DNA of 64,000 nt from Bubalus kerabau (Eukaryota > Chordata > Mammalia > Artiodactyla > Bovidae): NCBI RefSeq assembly GCF_029407905.1, contig NC_073628.1:84378501-84442500 (forward strand), given 5' to 3'. The notes under the pieces were generated by a model. The model searched no databases. It saw only the letters and a program-made list of their open reading frames with translations, and was not told the origin of the DNA. The position numbers were made by a program, and so were the translations under genes. This document shows positions 1-9,880 of this stretch, piece after piece (position 1 is the first letter of the stretch; every line of letters starts with the position of its first letter).

Positions 1-1068
1 TCCGCCTCTCTCTGGGGCCAGGCTTGTCTCACTGCCAAGAAACTGCCCCTGACTCTTGGCCAGGGCCTCCAGGGGGTGTGCACCCCCAAGTTCACGAGCC
101 TTCTCAGACGGCTCAATGAGGGCAGGGTCGTGTGGATGGTGTGGAACGGTGGATGTGGCTCGGGCTGCCACTGCTGTGTCCACGGTTAAGTTCACTCTGA
201 CCAGTCCCAACGAGGGAGCCTGGGAGTTCTGAGTTCCCAACGGAGGAGACCCCCTCTTGTCAACTTCCATAGCGGTGGGTGAGCCACAGTGGGGTCTGGC
301 AGGGAGCGCCTTCTCCATTCTCTCCGAAGCGCTGGGACCCTGAGCCCCTGATCCTGACGGGGCCGCAGGGAGGAGAAAAGGTGCCACTACTCCCTCCTTG
401 TCCTTGGAGAGGCAGACGCTGGGCGAGCCTCCTCTTCTCCCGGATTCGACCTCGGAAGTCTCCGGACATTGTTCCCCCCAGGACTTGGTCCTCCGCTCCT
501 CGCTCTGAACCAGGACCCTTCCTGGGGGCTGACTGACGCTGCGCAAGGGGCACGGGGAGGGCGAACGAGCCCTGCCCAGACGCGGGCTGCGGGGCGGCTG
601 CGTGGCGGAGCTTTGTGCCTGGATGTGCGCCTCGAACATGCCCACTTTCTGGTTCACCTGCACGTTCTGCAGCTCACGCTGCAGGATTCGAAGCTTCCTC
701 TTGGCCTCCTCCGGCCCAGGAGGGGAGAGGGTACCGGCGGTCACCATCTGCTGCTCTTCCCCTCTTAGACGACCGGCCCAGCTCGGGCTACCCACGCTGC
801 TGCCGCTGCAGCTGCTGCTATTCAGCCTGCGCCGGCCACTCCGCCAGCCCGGGGGGCTCCCGGGGTCCTCCGGTGACAACGACTCAGCTGGGGGAAAGAG
901 GAAAGAGGAGCCACTCCCGGGGCTGAAAACGCTGCCGGGGCTCAACACGGCCCTCCCTGGCGGCTGGGGCGTCTCGTTGCTGCTGGACCGAGGGCCGCCG
1001 CCGCTCTTCACCTGGTTGGCGCTATTCATGATCACCAGGCTGTTGAGGGCATAGCAGTACATGGCCAT
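1..1068 (-). CDS. ITPKB: ITPKB N-terminal part (first coding exon, runs off the left edge)
   Basis: Inositol-trisphosphate 3-kinase B phosphorylates Ins(1,4,5)P3 to Ins(1,3,4,5)P4, shaping calcium and lymphocyte receptor signalling. Reading the minus strand from the ATG at 1066-1068 gives 356 uninterrupted codons to base 1. The protein begins MAMYCYALNSLVIMNSANQ, which I recognise as the ITPKB N-terminus. The segment is low-complexity and rich in Ser, Pro and Gly, with repeated SPG and SPR motifs. One helical, charged block at residues about 119-152 (EEAKRKLRILQRELQNVQ and onward) is a probable coiled coil. The N-terminal part of this family is known for F-actin and cytoskeletal binding. The catalytic inositol polyphosphate kinase domain is encoded by later exons and is not in the window. 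A second in-frame ATG lies two codons on (1060-1062). The first is chosen because the family starts with M-A-x-YCYALNS. No frameshift or stop is present, so this looks functional. Confidence 0.95.
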   Translation of the reverse strand, partial: MAMYCYALNSLVIMNSANQVKSGGGPRSSSNETPQPPGRAVLSPGSVFSPGSGSSFLFPPAESLSPEDPGSPPGWRSGRRRLNSSSCSGSSVGSPSWAGRLRGEEQQMVTAGTLSPPGPEEAKRKLRILQRELQNVQVNQKVGMFEAHIQAQSSATQPPRSPRLGRARSPSPCPLRSVSQPPGRVLVQSEERRTKSWGEQCPETSEVESGRRGGSPSVCLSKDKEGVVAPFLLPAAPSGSGAQGPSASERMEKALPARPHCGSPTAMEVDKRGSPPLGTQNSQAPSLGLVRVNLTVDTAVAARATSTVPHHPHDPALIEPSEKARELGGAHPLEALAKSQGQFLGSETSLAPERGG

Positions 1069-1284
1069 AGTACTGGGTCCTGCGCGCTGCCCGCCGCCGC
1101 CGCTCCAGTTCCCGCTCTGCCGCCGGCGTCTCCTGCTCCCGCGGCTCTCGGCTCTCGGCTCAGCCGCGGAGGCCCGGCGGCAGCGGCTCCGCGCGCAGAT
1201 GGGGCGGCATGGCCTGGGCGGCGGGCGGGGGGCAAGACAGCGGGCTCAGCCCCCGCCCAGAGGTCCATAAACAACAGCGCCGCT
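1069..1284 (-). other. ITPKB: ITPKB exon 2 5' UTR and splice acceptor
   Basis: On the minus strand a pyrimidine-rich tract (1285-1310) ends in TCTTCACAG, with the AG at 1283-1284. This is a strong acceptor, so exon 2 would begin at 1282 and carry 214 bases of GC-rich 5' UTR before the start codon. The acceptor is seen directly. Its use is inferred. Confidence 0.7.
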
Positions 1285-1400
1285 GTGAAGACACAAGGAA
1301 ACAAGTCAGGACCCCAGAGGGAGGGTGTGGGGGACGGCTAGGGGATTAAGACGGGCCCCGGCCCACGGAACCCCAATCTGTCGGGGATCTGGTGCCACTG

Positions 1401-1413
1401 GACGTCTTATATA
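1401..1413 (-). promoter_or_regulatory. TATA-like box with adjoining GACGTC site
   Basis: The minus strand reads TATATAAGACGTC. A canonical TATA box is joined to a palindromic CRE-like half-site, about 125 bases upstream of the exon 2 acceptor. A start about 30 bases downstream would give an unspliced 5' UTR leading into the same ATG. Use as a second ITPKB promoter is inference only. Confidence 0.35.
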
Positions 1414-2110
1414 CAGGGGCAGTGCGGCACGGCGAGGACATAAACCTGGGGGGGCCCCCCTCGGCCGCCGGCGCGGTGGTGATGTGATGCGCTGTGTGTG
1501 ATACGCTTGAAGGTCCCTTCCAATTTCAAAGGCTAAGAGTTGTTTCCAGAGACACGCGGGACAGGCGGGGAACGATATACAACTACTTGAATCCTATGTG
1601 CGGGGCGCGGCAGATTCTGAGCTTTCTGAGAGTGAGGACACCCTCTCCACCGTCTCGGGGTCTCCTCGGCTTTGCAAACACTGGCTATACCGTGTATAAC
1701 GGGACAGCTTTTCGCCTCCTCCCTCCCCCCCCTCCCCATCTTGGGCTTCAGGATGTCCTCGCTCCACCTTCTCTTGGCCATCAGGGACCGACTCGGAGGA
1801 AAGCTGATGTGAACCTGCTTTTCCCGGCCGCTGCCTGCGCCCGGGTCTGGGGCGACCCCTGCTTGCCTGCCGTTTACCTTCCTGACCCTGGCCTTGATGC
1901 TGTGTCCCTCGGCCTACGACGGCCTGGGCGCGCGGCAGGGCGGCAGCCGAGGCATTTTAAGCACTAGCTTTGTCGCCAGTCCCCAAACAAGTGTGTTTTG
2001 TGAGTGTGGGCGCGTCTGCGCGCGCCCGGTGTCGAGGCGCTGCGCGTCCCCTGTACCGGAACCAATACTTGCCGCCCCCCACCCCCACCCCGCCGTCGCC
2101 CCAGTGGAGG

Positions 2111-2111
2111 G

Positions 2112-2154
<43 letters not shown>

Positions 2155-2173
2155 CGCGCGCGCGCACGCGTGG
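2111..2173. repeat. (GT)n followed by (CG)n alternating tract
   Basis: About 18 GT units (2114-2150) are followed directly by TACGCGCGCG and CACGCGTG. This makes about 60 bases of almost unbroken purine-pyrimidine alternation, a classical Z-DNA-forming sequence. It lies within the presumed intron 1 and is likely length-polymorphic. Open frames across it, encoding runs of Cys-Val or His-Thr, are artefacts. Confidence 0.95.
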
Positions 2174-2640
2174 GGACAATGAGTCCGCGCTCCACACACC
2201 CCGTGTCCGAGGACGCGGCTGCCTCTGCGGGCTTCGGGACTCGCGTCCACACCGATGCGTGTGCGTTGCTGCAGCAGGGCTGGAGCCCCGGCTCTGCAAA
2301 CCTCCCGGGGTCCCGCTCTAAGCGCCGAGGCCGCGCGGCCGAGTGCAGGGCTTCTCCGCATCCAGGGCACCCTCTCCCGGCGCCAAGCCGGCCGCCCGGC
2401 GGCCCGAGCCCGCGGATGCCTGCAGCGCGCCGGGGTAGGCGGCGGAGAGCCAGAGGTCCGGAAGAGCAGAAGAGACGGCGAAAACTCGCCTGTCCTTCGT
2501 CTGCACGCCGCCCTCCCCTTGCCAGTCTCCCCGGCCCACCTCTCCGCGCTTTTTCGGATCCCAGATTCCTCAGATTCGCTCCAGAGCAGGCAGTGAGGGG
2601 AAAGAGGGTTCGGAGGCGAAAGCCATTAAAAAGTCGCCAA

Positions 2641-2860
2641 GCTTACCTGCAGTTTCTCAGATTCCCGGGTCCTGTGCAGACTACATGACCCAGGGACGCA
2701 GACCTCGTAGGTGAAAGATGACTTTAAAAGTTTTTTTTTTAAAGCTCAGAAACGATTTCCTCACTTCGTTTGGAAGACAAAAAAAGGGGGAGTGGGAAAG
2801 AAGAGAAACCGGTTGGCAGGGGCGGGAGATCCGGGCAGTGGCGACGCCGGCCGGCCCTGC
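2641..2860 (-). other. ITPKB: Candidate non-coding exon 1 of ITPKB with consensus splice donor
   Basis: On the minus strand the sequence AACTGCAG|GTAAGC matches the mammalian splice donor consensus, with the cut between 2647 and 2646. It lies in the CpG island 1.36 kb upstream of the exon 2 acceptor, so it probably ends a short untranslated first exon. The transcription start cannot be fixed by eye. The right limit given here is a guess, placed before the A-rich stretch near 2940. Confidence 0.5.
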
Positions 2861-2899
2861 ACGCCCTTCTGGGCCGTGGAGATACTACCCTGTCAGTGT

Positions 2900-4062
2900 C
2901 TGCTCCCGGCTACTTCAGTGTTTGTTCAATGTGCGATTAAAAAAAAAGTTGGGGCGGGGGGTGGGGGATTAGGGGTGGAGGAGGGAGGAGGGAGAAAGGC
3001 GGGGGCTTGGGGGAGGAAAGCAGGAAGGAAGTTGTGAGCCTGTCTGGGGTTGAACTCAGCGGAACAAGTTTTTCTTTTCTTCTTTTTTTTTTTTTTCTAT
3101 TGCTTGGCAAGACCGAGGGAGGGAAACACTTAAAAAAAAAAGTTTCCATTGTTAGCTAACAACAAAAAAAAAACCTTTTAACTTCTGCGGGTTAAAGATA
3201 TACGATCCATTTTCCACCCCCTATATCGAGCCTCGCTGATGGCTAGCTTTATGAAACTTTTTTTTTGAAAAATGTTTTTAATAAAGTTTGAGTGTGCATT
3301 TTAAGCAGAGCAAATCATGGGGATCTTTTTAAGCATTTTAAACGGGCTAAAGCCTCACGTAAACGGTTTATGTTCTTGTACACAAATATGCAAATTCGAA
3401 GAAGGTACTTTGTGGGCACCTCCTTGCAGAGTTGCAGATTTTAAATGCATCACAGTTGTATTTTGGAAGACTGGTTGGGCTGTGAGCTGTTAATGGTTTT
3501 GCAGTGCAATTGCTAGTTGTATAAACACGCCTTTGCATTGCACATTTTTCTGTTATTAAATGCACTCAGCAAATGTGACATTGGCATATTTTTTGCACTT
3601 CATTCTCAAACTTATTTTAAGAAGGATAGCCCTGGAACTAAGAAGGCCTGGGACCCATTGCTCAGTCTCCTGCAACTGGATCACTTTCCAGAGGCATTTT
3701 CCCCCACCATCAGCAAATACTACCCGTCAGGGATATTACCCATTTAAGCTCTGGTGCTGCAAGTGTGTTTTGCATAATTCCCTAAATCCTAAACTATAGC
3801 ATTTCGTGGAAAGAGGAAAAACCCAGCTGCCAGGCTCAGGAAATGTAAAATACTAAAGCCTGAATCAGTCCTGATATTCCTATTAGTCATAATTTAGACA
3901 GAAATTTTAACTTTGCTTGTGGCAAACCTGTCTCGTGATTGTTTATGTAACAATACTGTTTAAGTGACAAAAGCAGCCTGCTGCTCCATCAGGAAAAATC
4001 TGATCTTAAATCTGAAACCAAGAGATCTTCTAGCTAAGAATTCCCAGGAATGAGATAATGTT
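2900..4062. other. Unique upstream flank of ITPKB
   Basis: No repeat or gene is recognised here. Left of about 3180 there are homopolymer runs (poly-A near 2938, poly-T near 3082-3096). From about 3240 to 3620 the sequence is AT-rich but complex. It contains an exact octamer motif ATGCAAAT at 3388-3395 and several TTTGCAT-like sites. It may be distal promoter or enhancer DNA. Confidence 0.4.
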
Positions 4063-4079
4063 GAGTCCTACTTGTTTTT

Positions 4080-4346
4080 GGTTAAATTTATTGATTTATT
4101 TATTTATTGCTGTGCTGGGTCTTAGTGGCTACGAGCAGACTTTCTCCAGTTGCAGTCTGTGGGCTTCTTATTGCAGTGACTTCTCTTGTTGCAGAGTGTG
4201 GTCTCCAGGGCGAGTGAGCTTCAATAATTGTGGCATACGGGCTTAGTTGCCCAGGGGCATGTAAAAATCTTCCCAGACCAGGGAATGAACTTGTGTCACC
4301 TGAATTGGCAGGCAGATTCTTAACCACTAGACCACCAGGGACGTCC
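4080..4346 (-). repeat. CHR-type tRNA-derived SINE, long form
   Basis: The element starts with a TTTATTTATT tail and ends with the complement of the tRNA-like head (CCACCAGGGACGTCC), so it is inverted. Imperfect flanking duplications of GAGTCC(T)ACTTGTTTTT lie at 4063-4079 and 4347-4362. Confidence 0.8.
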
Positions 4347-4394
4347 GAGTCCACTTGTTTTTTAACGTGCCATGTTGAGAAGACTGAGCCTGAG

Positions 4395-4538
4395 TCCTCT
4401 CTCATTCCCTATGTGAAGTGAAGTGCAGTGAAAGTCGCTCAGTCCTGTCCAAGTCTTTGCGACCCCAGGGACTATACAGTCCATGGAATTCTCCAGGCCA
4501 GAATACTGGAGTGGGTAGCCTTTTCCTTCGCCAGGTCC
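4395..4538 (-). repeat. Bov-A monomer fragment
   Basis: The characteristic Bov-A core is present in reverse: GTCGCTCAGTC, then CCATGGAATTCTCCAGGC, then ACTGGAGTGGGT. It lacks the tRNA-like head. It abuts the next SINE, which inserted into its right end. Confidence 0.8.
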
Positions 4539-4548
4539 CATCCCCTAT

Positions 4549-4764
4549 AGAAGTAAGAAGTGAAGTCGCTCAGTCATGTCCGACTCTTTGCGACTCCATG
4601 GACTGTGGCCTACCAGGCTCCTCAGTCCATGGAATTTTCCAGGCAAGAGTACTAGAGTGGTTTGCCATTTCCTTCTCCTGGGGATCTTCCCGACCCAGGG
4701 ATTGAATCCGGGTCTCCTGTTTTGCAGGCAGACGCTTTACCATCTGAGCCACCAGGGGAGCCCA
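4549..4764 (-). repeat. Bov-tA SINE, complete
   Basis: An inverted Bov-A unit is joined to a tRNA-derived head ending CCATCTGAGCCACCAGGGGAGCC. A perfect 10-bp target duplication CATCCCCTAT lies at 4539-4548 and 4765-4774. Confidence 0.9.
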
Positions 4765-4774
4765 CATCCCCTAT

Positions 4775-5369
4775 GGGGCTAAATAAAAAGATCCCAGAGT
4801 TTATTCAGGTATTGACTCAGGACTTGGGCAGTTGCTAAAGCATAGACGTCAGCCCTACCCTTGTCCCTAATTCGCTTCCCTAGTGGCAAGAAACAGGAGC
4901 TGCCAGTTCTCAGGAGACCCACTCCGTGGAGTTTATTTCTACCATAGGAGATGCAAACATCCATGTCAGTCAGGTGTTATGGTGGAAACAGTTGGAGGAC
5001 CTAACAGTGCATCCAGTGAACACAGAACCTTAGCTTTCCAGCCTCTGGGAAGTCTCACTGTCACCTCACACAGCAGATATCACTGACCTTCCCTAGAATT
5101 GAGAAATCCGAGCTTCCTGAATGTTCAGTGAGCCTGAAGAGTTCTTGCTTAAAACGCAGCCAGCAACTGGTTAGGGGTGGCATGCTGAAGAAATTCCTGC
5201 CTTGGGCTGGCAGTAGAACGATAGTTCTACCAGTCTAAAATTCTAACTGCTACTAAGGATGACAGAGATTAGGGGAAAGATGGAGCAAAACACATATCTG
5301 GAAGCCAGCATGGTTGGCTTGCATCTTGAAGCAGAATCTAGTAGCCTCCCTTGATTTTACATGGACAAA
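4775..5369. other. Unique intergenic DNA
   Basis: No gene, repeat or structured element is recognised. Open frames are short and lack any familiar motif. Confidence 0.5.
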
Positions 5370-5545
5370 GAAAAAAAGTTATATAGCACTTAGTACTTAT
5401 TATTATCCAGGCACTGTTTTAAGCACATTATATATATTTATATATTTCAATCCTTATAACAATCCTATGAGATACATACTATTATTATCCTCATTTTATA
5501 TATGAAGAAATTAAAGCACAAAGTGGTAAGCAATTTGCCACATCT
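5370..5545 (-). repeat. MIR SINE
   Basis: The sequence follows the inverted MIR consensus: CAGGCACTGTTTTAAGCAC, then CAATCCTATGAGATACATAC, then a GAAATTAAAGCACAAAGTGG tail. It is interrupted by an AT-rich ATATATTTATATAT expansion. Confidence 0.8.
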
Positions 5546-5570
5546 ATTCAATATTGTACTGGAGGTCCTC

Positions 5571-5840
5571 AGTTCAGTTCAGTCGCTCAGTCATGTCCAA
5601 CTCTTTGCAACCGCATGAATCGCAGCATGCCAGGCCTCCCTGTCCATCACCAACTCCCGGAGTTCACTCAAACTCATGTCCATCGAGTCGGTGATGCCAT
5701 CCAGCCATCTCATCCTCTGTCGTCCCCTTCTCCTCCTGCCCCCAATCCCTCCCAGCATCAGGGTCTTTTCCAATGAGTCAACTCTTCGCATGAGGTGGCC
5801 AAAGTACTGGAGTTTCAGCCCCAGAATCATGAGGAGGAGG
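5571..5840 (-). repeat. BovB LINE 3' end, inverted
   Basis: It starts with the TCAGTTCAGTTCAGTCGCTC tail typical of an inverted BovB 3' end. It continues through GTGATGCCATCCAGCCATCTC to the coding end of the reverse transcriptase ORF, then breaks off near 5835. The element is 5'-truncated. Confidence 0.9.
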
Positions 5841-6014
5841 TCCTGGTCAGCGCAATTAGATGAGAAAAAGAAATAAAAGGCATCCAGATTTGAAAGAAAG
5901 GAGAAAACTGTATTGACTGACAATATGATTGCCTATGCAGACTATCCTATGGAGGCTACAAAGAAGCTACTAGAACTAATAAGTGACTTTTTACTAATAA
6001 GTGACTTTAACTTT

Positions 6015-6395
6015 TTAGTGTATTTGTTGCTAGGACTGTTGTAACAAAGTGCCATAGATCGAGTGGCTTAGACAATAGAAATTTATTTTCTCATAATTCA
6101 AGAGGCAAGAAGTCTGAGATCAAAGTGTTAGTAGGCTTGGTTTCTTGTAAGGCCTCTCTCCCTGGCTTTTAGATGGCTAATTTTCCCATATGCCTTCATA
6201 TGGTCTTCTCTCTGTGTGTCTGTGTTCTAATTGCCTCCTCTTGTAAAAACATCAGTCATATTGGATTAAGACCCACCTAATTTTAACTAAATTATCTCTT
6301 TAAGGACCCTATCTCAAAATATGGTCATTCTGAGGTACTAGGAATTAAGACTTCAACATGTAAATTTTGGGGTACACAATTCAGCCATAAAAACA
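6015..6395 (-). repeat. MLT1-like MaLR LTR
   Basis: The sequence matches the inverted MaLR LTR consensus I know: GTTGTAACAAAGTGCCATAG, then CAGAAATTTATTTTCTCA, then a GAATTTTGGGG-type end followed by ACACAATTCAGCCATAA. It is an ancient solo LTR. Confidence 0.65.
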
Positions 6396-6404
6396 AGATT
6401 GCTG

Positions 6405-8398
6405 GATACCAGTATACCATAATCAATTGAGTTTCTACATACTAGCTATGAATAGTCAGAAATTAAAACTTTAAAATGACATTTAAAATTTTTATTTACT
6501 TTTAATCGAAAGATAATTGCTTTACAGTATTGTGTTTGCTTCTGCCAGGCATCAACATGAATCAGCCATAGGTATACCTATGCCCCCTCCTTCTTGAACA
6601 TCCCTCCCACCACCCTCCCCATCCCACCCCTCTAGGTGGTTACAGAGCCCTGGTTTGAGTTCCCTGAGTCATACAGAACATTTTAATAGCATCAAAAACT
6701 ATGAAATACATAGGGATAAACATGACAAAAGATGTATACAATCATAGAATAAAAACTACAAAACACTACTAAGACAAATTAAAGAAGATCTAAATAAATG
6801 GAAACATATACCATGTTCATGAATTGGAGGACTCACTATTGTTAAGACGTCAATTCTCCCCAAATTTATCTGTTGAGCCAATGCAATCAAAATCAATATC
6901 GAAGCAAGTTTTCATTTTTATAGAAGTTGACAAGCTGATTCTAAATTCGCTCAAAACTACAAAAGATCTAGAAAAGCCAAGACAGCTTTGAAAAAGAACA
7001 CAGTGAAAGGACTGACACTATCTGATTCCAAGATAAACCTTTATCATAAAGCTATTGTAATCAAGAATGTGTGGTATTAGCATAAAGTTAGATGAATAGA
7101 TTCATTATATACATGCGGACATTTGATTTTTGATGCGGGTGCAGAAAAGTGGAGAAAGGAATGTTTTTGACAAATAGTCCTGTAACAATTGGATATCCAT
7201 ATAAAAAAAAGAATTTCAATCCATATCTTACACCATATATAAAAAACTAACTCATTCTGGCTCATAGATCTAATTGTAGAAGCTAAACCGTAAAACTTTT
7301 ATACGAAAACATAAGAGAAAATCTTTGGGGCCTTTGGTTAAGCAGCAAAGTATTGTATCTATTTCTTAGACACAATACTGAAAGCGTGATCCACAAAAAT
7401 TTTGACTAATTGAACTATATTAAAAGTTAAAATTTCTGCTCTTCTGAAAAGCATAAAAAGACAAGTTACAGACTAGAAGAAAATGCATGCAAAGTGTAAA
7501 TTTTATTAAGGACTTGTATCTAGAAGAGATAAAGTGCTCTTAAACTTCAATAATAAGAGAACAACTTAATAAAAAATGGGCATTGAAAGAGGTATGAGTG
7601 ACAAATATGCATATGAAAAGATGTTCAACATCATTCATCAGTAGGGAAGTGCAAACTAAACCAAATTAAATATCATTAAACACCTATTAGAATGGTTACA
7701 AATATAAAAACTTACATGATAAAATTGTTGGGGAACCAAGCTCTCATACACTGCTACTGGAAATGTAAAATGATATAACCACTTTGGAAAACAGTTTGAC
7801 AGTTTCTTAAAAAGTTAACCATACAAATCGTATGACGCAAGCAGTCCACTCCTAGGTATTTACCCTAGAGAAATGAAAGCGTATGTCTATACAATACACA
7901 TACACTAGTGTTCACAGCAGCATTATTTGAATTAGCCATAAACAGCAAACAACTCAAATGCTCATCAACATATGAATGAATAAACAAATTGTGATATGTC
8001 TATACAATTGAATACTATTCATCAACAAAAAAAATGAACTCTTGATATACATACAACATGGATGAGTTTCAGCGTAATCATGCTGAGTGAAAGAAACTAG
8101 ACTAAAAAGAATATTTACTGTACAATTCTTTTTCCATAAAATTCTACGAAACACAACTTCATCTGTAATGCCAAAAAGCAGATTGGTTGCTGCCTAAAAA
8201 TGGGGAGCTGTGGGGAGGTATGGGAGACAGGGAAGACAAAGGGTCATGAGGTAATTTTTGAAGGTAATGGATACTTCCACTGTCTTGATTGTAAGGAAAT
8301 GTTTACATCAATGAAATTTATCAAATTATAAAATGTTACATATGTGCACTTTAGTGGACTGTATATCAATTATAACTTAATAAATACTTTTAAAAAAA
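6405..8398 (+). repeat. Old L1 LINE, 3' part of ORF2 and 3' UTR
   Basis: Degenerate L1 ORF2 text is recognisable throughout, for example GCATCAAAAACTATGAAATAC near 6690, CCAATGCAATCAAAATCAAT near 6877 and AGAATGGTTACAAATAT near 7690. It ends with an A-rich tail at 8388-8398. No frame stays open for long. It is interrupted by the fragment at 6482-6675. Confidence 0.8.
6482..6675 (-). repeat. Younger L1 3' end nested in the older L1
   Basis: The inverted L1 3'-UTR text TTTTAATCGAAAGATAATTG and GCTTCTGCCAGGCATCAACA interrupts the older L1. A short ACATTT repeat lies on both sides. The surrounding ORF2 text rejoins across it, which shows the order of insertion. Confidence 0.7.
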
Positions 8399-8646
8399 AT
8401 AGCTATGGACAGATATAGCTTTTGACAAGGCTGTTATGGGCCTCCATCCGAGTACCAGGCACAGTGGCTGACACAGAATATCATCTCTGGGTAAAATATG
8501 AAATCATTCATTCGGTAATTCACTCAGGAACTTCATGGAATAACTCTGTGCCCCCATCCCCCTCATATATACCTCTTGTTAAGTTATTGGCTACACTGTA
8601 AAAATCTTCAGTCTTCCCGTCTTTGTTCCCTACCAGATAGTGAGCT
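8399..8646. other. Unique intergenic DNA
   Basis: Nothing recognisable is present between the L1 tail and the next SINE. Confidence 0.4.
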
Positions 8647-8656
8647 CTCCAAGGAA

Positions 8657-8845
8657 GTGAACGTCACTCAGCTGTGTCCAACTCTTTGCGACCCTATGGA
8701 CTATACAGTCCATGGAATTCTTCCAACCAGAATACTGGAGTGGTAACTGTTCCCTTCTCTGGGGGATATTCCCAACTCAGGGATTGAACCCAGGTTTCCC
8801 ACTTTGCAGGCAGGTTCTTTACCAGCTGAGCCACCAGGGAAGTCC
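8657..8845 (-). repeat. Bov-tA SINE
   Basis: This is an inverted, complete Bov-tA ending in the tRNA-like head complement TACCAGCTGAGCCACCAGGG. Flanking direct repeats CTCCAAGGAA (8647-8656) and CTTCAAGGAA (8846-8855) differ at one base. Confidence 0.9.
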
Positions 8846-8914
8846 CTTCAAGGAAAAGACCCTGATTTATTTATTTTCCTAGCCTTAGGTTTTAGCCTTA
8901 CACAGAATGGATCT

Positions 8915-9000
8915 TTACGTTTTTATTTATTTATTTTTAATGTTTTTTTTTAATTGAAGTATAGTTGACTTGCAATGTTGTGCCAGTCTTATATGTTTTT
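8915..9000 (-). repeat. L1 3' end fragment
   Basis: T-rich sequence leads into TTGAAGTATAGTTGACTTGC, the inverted end of a ruminant L1 3' UTR. The piece is very short. Confidence 0.65.
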
Positions 9001-9610
9001 AAATTAAAAAAAAAATAGAGGAATTAAGCAATCAAATCACTATGCAAAAGGGCCAAGGAATCAGCACATCAGGAAAGCTGCCTGCTCCTGTTTCCCAGAC
9101 AGAAGGAAGTGCTTCCCACTGCCATACCTGGCTGCTTCGAGCAGGCAATAGAGGGGGTGATGATGGAGGTCTCCATCAGTTTTTCCCTCCTCCTACACTC
9201 CTTCCTTGAAACCTTAGTTATAAAGTTTCCAAAACACCATTAGCCCAAGGCATGGCTGAGGCTCCTCTCCTGTGCAGCGCAGAGCAAGGCCACAAAGCAG
9301 CTTCCTATTGCCTTTCACCTCTGCTCCGGACTCTCTGGCCCCTTCTTCACTGGCTTCCTTCACCTTCCCTGATCTGCGTAAGGCAGTAGATAACTCACTC
9401 CTTCCCTCAGGTATGAACCACTGAGTGGGAGCTTGTGCATCAAGCCTGCAGCAGCTACTAGACACAAGATGATGAAGATAAGCCCTGCCACTGAGTCTAG
9501 GGGGAGACCAGCAAGGCATCCAGAACAGGCTGTGCACTTCTTTCAGCCGCTGCCAGGGAGGGTAGGAGGGAGACACAACTTAGTTAGATCTGAGGTTCTT
9601 ATAGGCGCCT
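9001..9610. other. Unique intergenic DNA
   Basis: No repeat or gene is recognised. The 120-codon minus-strand frame at 9214-9576 and the plus-strand frame at 9433-9645 have no familiar motif and are judged to be chance. Confidence 0.5.
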
Positions 9611-9611
9611 T

Positions 9612-9880
9612 CATTTACCATAGCTGTGTGTCCTTAGGCAAGTAACTGAAACTCTCTGAACCTCAGTTTTGAGCTCTATAAAACAGAAAGCATTATAATA
9701 CCCTCCTCCATGGTGTTCTTATAAAGATCTACTAGATAATGCACAGAGAAACACTCCAAAAGATATGCCTTCTTAAAAAGTACCTCTCAGTCCTTTAGCC
9801 CATCACACCAGAAAGATCCAAGACTTAGTGGATCTAAGAATCTGCCTTATACATAGCAGGTACTCAATAATAAATAGTTG
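9612..9880 (+). repeat. MIR SINE
   Basis: It contains the MIR core: AGCTGTGTGTCCTTAGGCAA, then CTCTGAACCTCAGTTTTGAG, and the 3' end TAGCAGGTACTCAATAATAA. The middle (about 9765-9840) has diverged or been replaced. Confidence 0.75.

Larger units (their letters stand above)
500..2900. promoter_or_regulatory. ITPKB: CpG island over the ITPKB 5' end
   Basis: This stretch is strongly GC-rich with many CG dinucleotides, for example around 1080-1260, 1440-1480 and 2160-2460. The rest of the window has few. It spans the first coding exon, the presumed intron 1 and exon 1, as expected of a TATA-less housekeeping-type promoter. Boundaries are approximate. Confidence 0.8.

Noticed and set aside
602..1304. 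Plus- and minus-strand frames overlapping the ITPKB exon
   Set aside because: They are other-frame readings of the ITPKB first coding exon.
1894..2688. 264-codon plus-strand frame over the CpG island
   Set aside because: It is Arg, Pro and Ala rich with a Cys-Val run from the GT microsatellite. GC-rich DNA lacks stop codons by chance, and the real gene is on the other strand.
4395..4764. Regularly spaced repeats suggesting an array
   Set aside because: Two ordinary SINEs, a Bov-A fragment with a Bov-tA inserted in it.
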